Positions 23,366-30,251 of a stretch of 30,251 bases of DNA are shown here, in pieces. How positions within the stretch are numbered: the stretch's first letter is position 1; every line of letters starts with the position of its first letter. Position numbers and translations under genes: made by a program. The notes beneath the pieces were generated by a model. It saw nothing but the letters and a program-made list of their open reading frames with translations. It did no database searches and was not told the origin of the DNA. This DNA comes from CAZQDP01 sp964592375 (GTDB taxonomy: Bacteria > Bacillota > Clostridia > RUG12999), in assembly GCA_964592375.1 (NCBI GenBank), contig CAZQDP010000023.1:1-30251 (forward strand). The letters run 5' to 3'.

Positions 23366-26300
23366 TTATAAAGCCACACCCTTAAAAGTGAAATTAACTT
23401 TTCTACATCAATTGGTTTGGTGGTATAATCATCCGCTCCCGCTTCAATGCATTTATTTCTGTCATCCGGCATGGATTTCGCAGTGATTGCAATAATGGGA
23501 ACATCCTTACCCCGTTCTGTTTTTCTAATTGCATTGATTGTTTCATACCCGTCAATTATCGGCATCATAATATCCATGAGAATAAGATCAATTTCATTGT
23601 GTTCGTTATATTGATCAATGCCTTCATTGCCGTTTCTTGCAACCAAAACATGCATACCACGGCTTTCTAAAACTCCCGTTAACGAAAAGATGTTGCGGAC
23701 ATCATCATCAACAATCAATACCGTCTTCCCGGTCAATTTATCTTCCTCCATATATTGCTTGGTTATTGCATGCTTTTTTCGTTTATGTTTTGTTTCATTG
23801 ATGTTATATAAAAACACATCAATTTCGGAAATCAGTCTATCCATTGATCTGGCGCCACGAACGATAATACTATCGGAGTATTTGGAAAGCTCTTCTTCTT
23901 CCTTCATGGAAATTTCCTTATCGGTATACACAATAATTGGCATATCCAGTTTGTCCCTGCCTGAGAGGTCCGCTAAAAAAGCTGCACCCGTCATATCCTT
24001 TAGTTCCTTGTCAAGAATGATGCAATCATATTTCCCTTTTCCCAGAAGTAAATTTGCTTCCTGTGCGGAAGTCGCTTTTGCAAAAGTAACTCCCTCCTTT
24101 GCGCCGATTGCATCTTCAATCTCCGCATCGGACAAACCAACAATCAGTATATTTCGGATGGCTTGAATGTGAAGACTTTCCAGTTCTGTGAATATTTTTT
24201 GAAGTTGCTTGGTAGAAACAGGCTTCTTTAGAAAATTCAGCACGGACCTGGCATTCATGTTTTCAACATTATCACGACCGGAAATGATATACACCGGAAT
24301 ATTTCGTGTTTTCCGGTTCTCTTCAAGTGCTTTGAGCACATCCATGCCGCTCATGTCCGGAAGGCCAATGTCTAAAATAATCACGTCGGGTAAGCGCTCT
24401 TTGGCAAGACGTAGGCCACTTTTTCCATCACTCGAAACAATGGGAGATAAACCTTTGCCAAGTGCATATTCACACAAAACATTGCCAAATATTTCATCAT
24501 CTTCAATAATGAGCACGGAATTTACCGTAGCGATGGTCTTATTTGTGTTCATCTCTGCTGGAATTTCTTCATGGATGATTGGCGAACGCTCAGGTACTGC
24601 CGCAATATTGGCAACAACACGATCTGCGCCCGGCAGAACAAGTGTAAAGGTGCTACCTTGATCCATCTCACTTGCTACGCTCAAATCTCCACCCAGTAAC
24701 TTGGCAAGTTCCTTTGAGATGGAAAGTCCAAGCCCTGTGCCGCCATATTTCCGATTAATCGTTCCGTTTGCTTGCTTAAAGGCTTCAAAAATCAATGCCT
24801 GCTTATCCTTTTCTATGCCAATTCCGGTGTCCTTTACTGTAAAAACAAACTGCCCATCCCCTTCATCAGGAAGGTGGTCGATAATCAGTTCAACCTTGCC
24901 GTTTTCCGTGAACTTAAAGGCATTTGATAACAGATTTTTAAGTATTTGTTTCAATCTCAGCTCATCGGTATAGATAGCCTCCGCATTCGCATTGCACAAA
25001 ACATGAAAATCTAGTTTTTTATTATTTGCAATTTCCGAAAAGTTTTGGATGAAATAATGCGTAAGCTCTGAAAACGGAATATTTTCTTTGCGTATTTCTA
25101 ATTTTCCTGCCTCGACTTTTGCCAAATCAAGAATGTCGGTAATGATAACCAGTAGCTCTGAGCCTGAGCTGTGAATGGTTTTGGCATACGCTATTTCTTT
25201 TTCGGTCAGTGGGGCATTATCTGTCTTGCCCATCATGAGCTCAGATAAAACCAATATGCTATTGAGTGGTGTTTTGAGCTCATGAGAAACATTAGCAAGA
25301 AATTCGGATTTATATTTTCCGGATATCTCTAGTGCCTTCGCTTTTTCAATCAGCTCATCCCTTGCCCTTTCAAGCTCATTGTTCTTTAATGAAATTTCGT
25401 CCTTTTGATGCTCAAGATCATTATTTTTCTCCTCTAACTCGGAATTTGTAACCCTAAGCTCCTCCTGCTGAATTTGCAATTGATTTTCCTTTTCTATGAG
25501 TGCATTGGTTTGCTCAGTCAGCTCTTCATGGCTTTGCATCAGTTCCTCCTGCTGAACCTGAAGCTCTTCGGTTTGCTGGAGTGTCTTTTGGTAAAGTTCA
25601 TTGATTTTTTCTCTCGAAACTGCTGTGCCAATTCCAATGGCAATCACTTCTGAAATGGAGCTTATCATTTCAAGTACTTCAGTTGGAAAAGGAACAAACG
25701 CCCCAAATTCCATTACACAAATCAGCTCTTTTCCTGCAAAGCAAGGAACCACAACCAAATTATTTGGAAGACTTTCTCCCAAACTTGATTGTATCTTAAA
25801 GTAATGCTCCGGTACCTTTTTGATTATTTTTGTTTTCCCCTCGCGCACTGCCTGGCCGATGATGCCATCCGTTATATGAAAAGTATGAGAAAGTGCTTGA
25901 ACCTGCCCGCCTTGCGCATACCCTCCTGCAAGGGAGAGCTGGTCATTATTGCTTTTCACATAGAGGGTTCCAAGGGTAGCATCCGTGGATTTGCACAAAT
26001 AATCAATAATCTTTTTAGCAATCTCACACACGCTGTGATCTCCTCTGGTGATGTCATCAATATCCGTCTGTCTTGTCTTTAATAAATTTTGTTTAGATAC
26101 ATCATTATATACACTTTCCAGCTTATACATAAATTGGTTAAAATATTCCGACATTTTCCCGATTTCATCTTCCGTGGATACCTTGAGCCTTGTGCTCATA
26201 TTTGTATCTCCTTCGGATATGCTTTTGAAGGTTGTGCTTAGTGTAAGTACCGGACGAAGAATGGATTTTGTAAAAAAGATAGAAATGATAATAGACATTA

Positions 26301-26898
26301 AAAAACCAACCAATGCCAAAATCAACACCAAAGACATATTATTGTTTATGATGCTTTTATACTGTGCTATGTTTTCATCGTCAATCTTTAGCAATGTGAG
26401 CTTGAACCGTTCAATATATTCTGAGGTTCTATCCCCCAACTCATCCATTTTTGCAAGAGAAGTTACAATTTCGGGGGTATGATTACCGGACATGATATCA
26501 TTTTTACGAGAGGCTACCTTTACAAATTCATCATTATACTGCAATATCATTGACTCAATTACGCCAACAGAGATCAGATGACCGGGGTCTGCATCTATTT
26601 TTTTAAGATCTGCAATATAGGTCAGCACATTTTTGTATCGCTCTATATAAACGCTTTCCATGGAAAGATTTTTTTCAAATAGCATGGTTTTAAATGCAAT
26701 GCGGCAATGATAAAAGTTGGCTTGTATTCTTCCTGCCGTATCAACCTCCTCGCTAATAATAACAGAACGAGAATAAACGGCCTCACTATTTTTTGTACTA
26801 TAAAAGGAAAATGCGGATACGCAGATGAGTAGTAATGTAATAAACCCAAATCCCAATCCCATTTTTTGACCCAGTCTCAATTTGAATAAAAACGCCAT
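23362..26898 (-). CDS. Membrane hybrid histidine kinase with HAMP, GAF, coiled coil and three receiver domains
   Basis: A 1178-residue protein. Helices at about 12-33 and 188-212 flank a mostly helical extracytoplasmic domain like a four-helix-bundle receptor sensor. Next come HAMP (about 213-266), a GAF domain (about 290-435), a Glu/Gln-rich coiled coil (about 445-530), HisKA with H539 in NVSHELKTP, and an ATPase domain with NLLSNAFKFTENG, DTGIGI and GGTGLGLSI. Receivers follow: REC1 with D843 (LDIGLPDMSG), a divergent REC2 with D963 (LDKELKDMTG) and REC3 with D1109 (MDIMMPIIDG). REC2 lacks the acidic pair (IVGLSDAE), so it may not be phosphorylated. ATG 26898 follows AGGAGA. First gene of the operon; signal unknown. 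Confidence 0.95.
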   Translation of the reverse strand: MAFLFKLRLGQKMGLGFGFITLLLICVSAFSFYSTKNSEAVYSRSVIISEEVDTAGRIQANFYHCRIAFKTMLFEKNLSMESVYIERYKNVLTYIADLKKIDADPGHLISVGVIESMILQYNDEFVKVASRKNDIMSGNHTPEIVTSLAKMDELGDRTSEYIERFKLTLLKIDDENIAQYKSIINNNMSLVLILALVGFLMSIIISIFFTKSILRPVLTLSTTFKSISEGDTNMSTRLKVSTEDEIGKMSEYFNQFMYKLESVYNDVSKQNLLKTRQTDIDDITRGDHSVCEIAKKIIDYLCKSTDATLGTLYVKSNNDQLSLAGGYAQGGQVQALSHTFHITDGIIGQAVREGKTKIIKKVPEHYFKIQSSLGESLPNNLVVVPCFAGKELICVMEFGAFVPFPTEVLEMISSISEVIAIGIGTAVSREKINELYQKTLQQTEELQVQQEELMQSHEELTEQTNALIEKENQLQIQQEELRVTNSELEEKNNDLEHQKDEISLKNNELERARDELIEKAKALEISGKYKSEFLANVSHELKTPLNSILVLSELMMGKTDNAPLTEKEIAYAKTIHSSGSELLVIITDILDLAKVEAGKLEIRKENIPFSELTHYFIQNFSEIANNKKLDFHVLCNANAEAIYTDELRLKQILKNLLSNAFKFTENGKVELIIDHLPDEGDGQFVFTVKDTGIGIEKDKQALIFEAFKQANGTINRKYGGTGLGLSISKELAKLLGGDLSVASEMDQGSTFTLVLPGADRVVANIAAVPERSPIIHEEIPAEMNTNKTIATVNSVLIIEDDEIFGNVLCEYALGKGLSPIVSSDGKSGLRLAKERLPDVIILDIGLPDMSGMDVLKALEENRKTRNIPVYIISGRDNVENMNARSVLNFLKKPVSTKQLQKIFTELESLHIQAIRNILIVGLSDAEIEDAIGAKEGVTFAKATSAQEANLLLGKGKYDCIILDKELKDMTGAAFLADLSGRDKLDMPIIVYTDKEISMKEEEELSKYSDSIIVRGARSMDRLISEIDVFLYNINETKHKRKKHAITKQYMEEDKLTGKTVLIVDDDVRNIFSLTGVLESRGMHVLVARNGNEGIDQYNEHNEIDLILMDIMMPIIDGYETINAIRKTERGKDVPIIAITAKSMPDDRNKCIEAGADDYTTKPIDVEKLISLLRVWLYK

Positions 26899-27201
26899 TG
26901 TTTTTTCTCCTCTCCTGTTTACGTGGTCGAATATCCGATATTACCTTATGTGTAAAATATTTCAGCAATCATTTTCCCTATGAATAATCATAAGTTTTTA
27001 TTGAGAATAAAACAAGCACGTGAAAGTAAATATTACTTTTTATCAATATATCATAAATATTTGCAAATTTCAACAAAAAATTTGAGTATTCCAATGATAT
27101 TTATGAATACACTTCGCATGTTACGTCATCTATTCCTTCGGAAGTTGTATAATGCAATCTTTAACTGCCGGAGTAATTGTATAAATTAAAGCATAAAATT
27201 A
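26899..27201. other. Gene-less AT-rich stretch upstream of the kinase operon
   Basis: This stretch separates the kinase operon start from the sigG terminator. Short frames here are AT-rich and not protein-like. On the minus strand TTTACA with TATTCG 17 bases downstream (around 26935-26965) could be a weak kinase promoter, not supported strongly enough to call. I see no repeat or RNA fold of note. Confidence 0.5.
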
Positions 27202-27245
27202 AAAAATGGACCGTAGTAAAATGCAAATTACTACAGTCCATTTTT
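27202..27245. terminator. Terminator of sigG, bidirectional
   Basis: AAAAATGGAC and GTAGTAA (27202-27211, 27213-27219) pair with TTACTAC and GTCCATTTTT (27228-27234, 27236-27245), 17 pairs with one mismatch. It lies 24 bases past the sigG stop and separates it from the kinase operon on the same strand. Confidence 0.88.
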
Positions 27246-27268
27246 GAGGTTTCATGGCGCCGGTAAAA

Positions 27269-28042
27269 TTAGATATATTTTCTCATATGCAACAGCGCAC
27301 TTTTTTCCAGACGACTAACCTGCGCCTGACTAATTCCAATTTCATTGGCCACCTCCATTTGGGTTCGCCCTTGAAAAAACCGCAGATTTAAAATATGCTT
27401 TTCTCTCTCGCCAAGTTTTGATAGCGCTTGCCCCAGGGCAATGTCCTCTATCCAATTTTCATCCATGTTTTTGGTGTCCTTGACCTGATCCATCACAAAG
27501 ATAGCATCTGCACCATCGTGGTATACAGGCTCAAACAAGGAAATGGGGTCTGCAATGGCATCAATTGCAAAAACAATATCCTCCTTTGGCAATTCCATTT
27601 GCTTTGCAATTTCGTCTACAGTAGGCTCTCTCCCGTGCTCAGCGGTGAGTCTTTCCTTGATTTGCAATGCCTTATATGCCGTATCCCTCATGGAGCGACT
27701 GACCCTGATGGCATTATTATCCCGTAAGTAGCGGCGAATTTCTCCGATAATCATTGGGACTGCATAGGTACTGAATTTTACATTTTGGGAGGTGTCAAAA
27801 TTATCAATGGCCTTAATAAGCCCAATGCATCCCACTTGAAATAGGTCATCCACATATTCACCTCTTCCAGTAAATTTTTGAATGACACTGAGCACCAAAC
27901 GCAGATTTCCTTGAATAAATTCTTCCCTAGCAGTTTTATCGCCAGCCTTTATTCTGACAAACAGTTCTTTTTTTTGCTCGGATGAGAGAACAGGAAGTTT
28001 TGATGTGTTTACACCACAGATTTCAACCTTGTTAATCATCAT
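27269..28042 (-). CDS. sigG: Sporulation sigma factor SigG (late forespore)
   Basis: The 257-residue sigma-70 family factor directs forespore genes after engulfment. The start NKVEICGVNTSKLPVLS is diagnostic of SigG, followed by region 2 (NLRLVLSVIQKFTGRGEYVDDL, VKFSTYAVPMIIGEIRRYLR), region 3 and region 4 with SQAQVSRLEKSALLHMRK. Closely similar in length and sequence to B. subtilis SigG (260). GGAGG at 28051-28055 is 8 bases from ATG 28042; the frame extends to 28066, but that would overlap the ribosome site. It lies downstream of sigE and has its own forespore-type promoter; read-through from sigE is also possible as no terminator separates them. Confidence 0.97.
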   Translation of the reverse strand: MMINKVEICGVNTSKLPVLSSEQKKELFVRIKAGDKTAREEFIQGNLRLVLSVIQKFTGRGEYVDDLFQVGCIGLIKAIDNFDTSQNVKFSTYAVPMIIGEIRRYLRDNNAIRVSRSMRDTAYKALQIKERLTAEHGREPTVDEIAKQMELPKEDIVFAIDAIADPISLFEPVYHDGADAIFVMDQVKDTKNMDENWIEDIALGQALSKLGEREKHILNLRFFQGRTQMEVANEIGISQAQVSRLEKSALLHMRKYI

Positions 28043-28100
28043 AAATATAACCTCCGCAAACGGCAAAATTTTAACATGTACATACCATGGAGCATATACT

Positions 28101-28130
28101 CATTATTGCCTGTTTGCAGAGGTTTCATAC
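28101..28130 (-). promoter_or_regulatory. Sigma-F/sigma-G type promoter of sigG
   Basis: On the minus strand, -35 GTATG (28126-28130), a 15-base spacer and -10 GGCAATAATG (28101-28110). The -10 fits the forespore consensus GGnnAnAnTR at every fixed position, and the spacing is that of sigma-F/sigma-G promoters. The start site would lie about 50 bases before sigG. This agrees with sigG transcription by sigma-F in B. subtilis. Confidence 0.8.
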
Positions 28131-28171
28131 AATGATAGCCAAGAAAAAATTAACATTTATTACTTTATTGT

Positions 28172-28882
28172 TTAAATCAATTTGCCAATTTCCCTTCGAA
28201 GCCTTGTAATAATTCGTTTTTCTAGTCTGGAGATATAAGACTGGGAAATTCCCAGCATATCCGCTACCTCTTTCTGTGTTTTTTCTGCCACACCGCCAAG
28301 ACCGAACCGCATTTCCATAATGGTTCGCTCACGCCGTGACAGCTTTCCGATGACGCCATAGATAATCTGCCGATCCGTTTCCTCTTCTATGGAGCGGCTG
28401 ATGATATCGTTATCCGTACCCAAGATATCACAGAGCAGAAGTTCATTGCCGTCCCAATCGGTATTGAGGGGCTCTTCAATGGAAATTTCGCTTCGCACAT
28501 AGTGGTTTTTGCGCAAATGCATCAGCATTTCATTTTCAATACAGCGAGAGGCATAGGTAGCTAGCTTGATATTCTTGTCCGGCGCAAAGGTATTAATTGC
28601 CTTAATTAGCCCAATGGTGCCAATAGACACAAGATCCTCTACGCCCACACCGCTACTCTCAAACTTTTTCGCAATATAAACAACTAGTCTTAAATTTCGT
28701 TCAATAAGCGTTTGTCGCACCTCATCCCCATTGCTTGCCAGCAGACCAATGAGTCTACTCTCCTCCTCCGGACCCAGTGGAGGAGGCAGAATGTCACTGC
28801 CGCCAATGTAAAATATTCCCTTGTCTTTATAAAACAGCTTCTGAATGAGTATTTTGACCAGTTCCTTCACTGCTTTTATCAT
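28172..28882 (-). CDS. sigE: Sporulation sigma factor SigE, pro-form (early mother cell)
   Basis: A 236-residue pro-sigma factor. The first roughly 28 residues (KAVKELVKILIQKLFYKDKG) are a basic amphipathic membrane-binding pro-sequence; the mature part begins near FYIGGSDILPPPLGPEEE, matching the B. subtilis processing region. Region 2 (RNLRLVVYIAKKFE, LATYASRCIENEMLMHLRKN) and region 4 (GISQSYISRLEKRIITRLR) are intact. GAGAGGAAGGG precedes ATG 28882; a frame to 28903 adds unlikely residues. It lies 64 bases after spoIIGA, whose product cleaves the pro-sequence in the mother cell. Confidence 0.97.
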   Translation of the reverse strand: MIKAVKELVKILIQKLFYKDKGIFYIGGSDILPPPLGPEEESRLIGLLASNGDEVRQTLIERNLRLVVYIAKKFESSGVGVEDLVSIGTIGLIKAINTFAPDKNIKLATYASRCIENEMLMHLRKNHYVRSEISIEEPLNTDWDGNELLLCDILGTDNDIISRSIEEETDRQIIYGVIGKLSRRERTIMEMRFGLGGVAEKTQKEVADMLGISQSYISRLEKRIITRLRREIGKLI

Positions 28883-28946
28883 CAAAACCCTTCCTCTCTG
28901 CAAAAAGCTTCGTACACGCTTTGCTTTGTTTTTTGTTTATCTTGCA

Positions 28947-29840
28947 TTAAATCAGTACCTCGGGATTGACCACAGCCTTGTATCCATGGCTATTTTTGAG
29001 TCTGCCGGGATAAATCCCAACGATGCAGTCACAACATTTTCCTTCGCGCTCATCCGGCAAAATATAGACATTGTCCGGGCGAATGCCAAGAAGCATTCCG
29101 CTTTGCACACCGACTGAAGAAAAGGGGATCATATGTATTTTAGAAAGCCATGCCGGATCTCCCGTGGTCAAAAAACGATCCGCATTGTTTTCCAAAAGCG
29201 CCAGGCAAAGATCAGGTGGCAATATCTCTTTCAGGCTATCCATCTCTGCTACGGCCACATATCGCCCACTGATTGGATCTGTTAGTTGGTTGCCGGTATC
29301 AAATAGCACATCCATGCTCGCTGAGTGTGTTCCCATTACAATTTTCATTCTGCCGCAAATGCCTTGTCTGGCAAGGTATTTCTTGAGACTGCTGGCAATG
29401 AGTACGATGGTGCCACCGGCGCCTGCCGCCGTGAAAATGAGTAGTGACATGGGCAAATTGAAATAGATTACCCTGCCGGACATCACACCATCGAGAAGTG
29501 CCGCCGCATTGGTGAAATAGAATATCGCCATCACAGAGCCTCCGAATACAAAGCAAATCAAATAAAAGATGCCTGAAATTTTAAAAAAGTCCATCCACGT
29601 ACGCATATGGAATGCAATGGCAAGAATTGCGGCGCAGAGCATGATTTTGGAGGGTAGAATATAGAGCGGTGAAAGTGCCGGTACAAACGCTAGTACCGCA
29701 TATAAACTGCCGACAAACGTTGCCAAGGCAAGCCTCCACCATTTCATTTGCACTCCGGTAATCTTTCCGCAGGTGATGAGCAAAAGGCCATTAATGATGA
29801 TGTTGACAAAAAAAAGTACATCTGCATATACAATCGGCAT
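28947..29840 (-). CDS. spoIIGA: Sporulation aspartic protease SpoIIGA (pro-SigE processing)
   Basis: The 297-residue protein is a septum-localised membrane protease that converts pro-SigE to SigE after a signal from SpoIIR. The N-terminal half has about five membrane helices (VYADVLFFVNIIINGLLLI onward); the C-terminal half is a retropepsin-like domain with active D181 in LFDTGNQLTDPISG, a flap region and the GIRPDNVYI, CDCIVGIYPG end motifs. ATG 29840 follows AAAGGAAG. It heads the spoIIGA-sigE pair; sigG is next. The protein should act as a dimer. No spoIIR lies in the window. Confidence 0.96.
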   Translation of the reverse strand: MPIVYADVLFFVNIIINGLLLITCGKITGVQMKWWRLALATFVGSLYAVLAFVPALSPLYILPSKIMLCAAILAIAFHMRTWMDFFKISGIFYLICFVFGGSVMAIFYFTNAAALLDGVMSGRVIYFNLPMSLLIFTAAGAGGTIVLIASSLKKYLARQGICGRMKIVMGTHSASMDVLFDTGNQLTDPISGRYVAVAEMDSLKEILPPDLCLALLENNADRFLTTGDPAWLSKIHMIPFSSVGVQSGMLLGIRPDNVYILPDEREGKCCDCIVGIYPGRLKNSHGYKAVVNPEVLI

Positions 29841-29923
29841 TTTACATAACTTCCTTTACAAAATCATCCAAGAAGGCGTGCTTCATCCCGTGCCACTATT
29901 TCAATTATATTCACAGTAGCATT

Positions 29924-29956
29924 ATTATAGCACAGTGCATACGAATAATTTGTCAA
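29924..29956 (-). promoter_or_regulatory. spoIIG-type promoter with extended 21-base spacer
   Basis: On the minus strand, a perfect -35 TTGACA (29951-29956) and a perfect -10 TATAAT (29924-29929) are 21 bases apart, too far for normal sigma-A use. The classical B. subtilis spoIIG promoter has the same feature (22 bases) and depends on phosphorylated Spo0A. Start site near 29917, about 75 bases before spoIIGA. Confidence 0.75.
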
Positions 29957-29957
29957 A
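29949..29957 (+). promoter_or_regulatory. Spo0A box overlapping the spoIIG -35
   Basis: TTTGTCAAA fits the Spo0A box TTTGTCRAA exactly, and is centred at about -36 from the expected start site, where Spo0A contacts sigma-A in B. subtilis. Confidence 0.7.
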
Positions 29958-30004
29958 TCCTTGCACCGGAAATGAATTTGAGAAATTTCTTTGAAATCAA
30001 ATCT

Positions 30005-30013
30005 ATTGTCCAA
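30005..30013 (+). promoter_or_regulatory. Second, weaker Spo0A box
   Basis: ATTGTCCAA matches the box at 7 of 9 positions and lies 56 bases upstream of the first, near -92, the position of the distal site of B. subtilis spoIIG. Spacing supports it more than sequence. Confidence 0.5.
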
Positions 30014-30156
30014 AAAATGACTTTTACACCTTTATATACAAAATACGGATACACCGATATATTAGTACAAATGATAATATAATCTATACAATTATATAAT
30101 GAAAAAACACTTGTGTTACAATGACAAAATTTATTTTTGATGTATAAATAAATAGC

Positions 30157-30185
30157 TTGATTTTGTTGGTTAATTCTGTTATAAT
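30157..30185 (+). promoter_or_regulatory. Sigma-A promoter of the right-edge gene
   Basis: -35 TTGATT (30157-30162), 17 bases, -10 TATAAT (30180-30185), directed rightward. It is divergent from spoIIGA, and the interval 29841-30217 contains only these two promoter regions. Confidence 0.7.
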
Positions 30186-30217
30186 AACATTGACTAAAAA
30201 AATCATTTAGGATAATA

Positions 30218-30251
30218 ATGCTTAAAGAACTGTTCGCTGCTTATATTACTA
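30218..30251 (+). CDS. Start of an unidentified rightward gene
   Basis: ATG 30218 after AGGA (30209-30212) opens a frame MLKELFAAYIT that runs off the window. It is placed correctly behind the promoter at 30157-30185. Eleven codons are too few to name a family. Confidence 0.5.
   Translation, partial: MLKELFAAYIT

Noticed and set aside
23618..24661. Rightward frames opposite the hybrid kinase
   Set aside because: Ser-rich antisense shadows of conserved receiver and kinase sequence.
26980..27189. Rightward 69-codon frame upstream of the kinase operon
   Set aside because: AT-rich, no ribosome site, no family features.
1..30251. CRISPR arrays, tRNA or rRNA genes, intact insertion sequences
   Set aside because: No regularly spaced direct repeats, no cloverleaf or rRNA landmarks, and no transposase-like frame were seen on either strand.

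Overview
The window looks like a piece of a spore-forming member of the Clostridia (Bacillota). The evidence is the spoIIGA-sigE-sigG cluster at the right end, Rho-independent terminators, strong AGGAGG-type ribosome sites, frequent TTG starts and sigma-A promoters with 17-base spacers. A run of ten N at 7188-7197 shows it comes from a draft or metagenome assembly. The species cannot be named from the sequence.

Layout. At 1-189 is the tail of an extracellular solute-binding protein, followed by a terminator. At 523-5954 (+) a promoter drives lepA, a NifS-type cysteine desulfurase, thiI and an M16 peptidase; the desulfurase and ThiI form a tRNA 4-thiouridine pair. At 5955-6480 there is no convincing gene but a chain of hairpins ending in a terminator, a candidate structured RNA. 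At 6481-9916 (-) are an amino-acid binding lipoprotein, its permease (no ATPase nearby) and a secreted protein cut by the assembly gap. At 10147-11903 (+) are xanthine phosphoribosyltransferase and a BMP-type nucleoside-binding lipoprotein. At 12021-14861 (+) are a [4Fe-4S]-motif protein, a CopZ-like metal-binding protein, an imperfect foldback repeat and an ABC-F ATPase. At 15071-16383 (-) is a lemA/TPM-domain pair. At 16480-19218 an AraC regulator diverges from a ThuA-like/Gfo-Idh-MocA pair, a small sugar-catabolism locus. At about 19290-20880 lies an AT-rich island with small membrane proteins (TM2, DUF2752) and a decayed gene.

At 20930-26898 (-) a tightly overlapping four-gene signalling operon encodes a 1178-residue membrane hybrid histidine kinase with three receiver domains, CheR, a CheB lacking a receiver, and a REC-GGDEF diguanylate cyclase. 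No CheA, CheW or chemoreceptor gene lies nearby. This is the most unusual system in the window: it suggests methylation-linked control of a kinase and c-di-GMP output rather than ordinary chemotaxis.

At 27269-29840 (-) are spoIIGA, sigE (with pro-sequence) and sigG. Upstream of spoIIGA is a promoter with a 21-base spacer and two Spo0A-box-like sites placed as in the classical spoIIG promoter; upstream of sigG is a near-perfect sigma-F/sigma-G promoter. Together they reproduce the forespore/mother-cell sigma cascade. The right edge holds a promoter and the first codons of a rightward gene.
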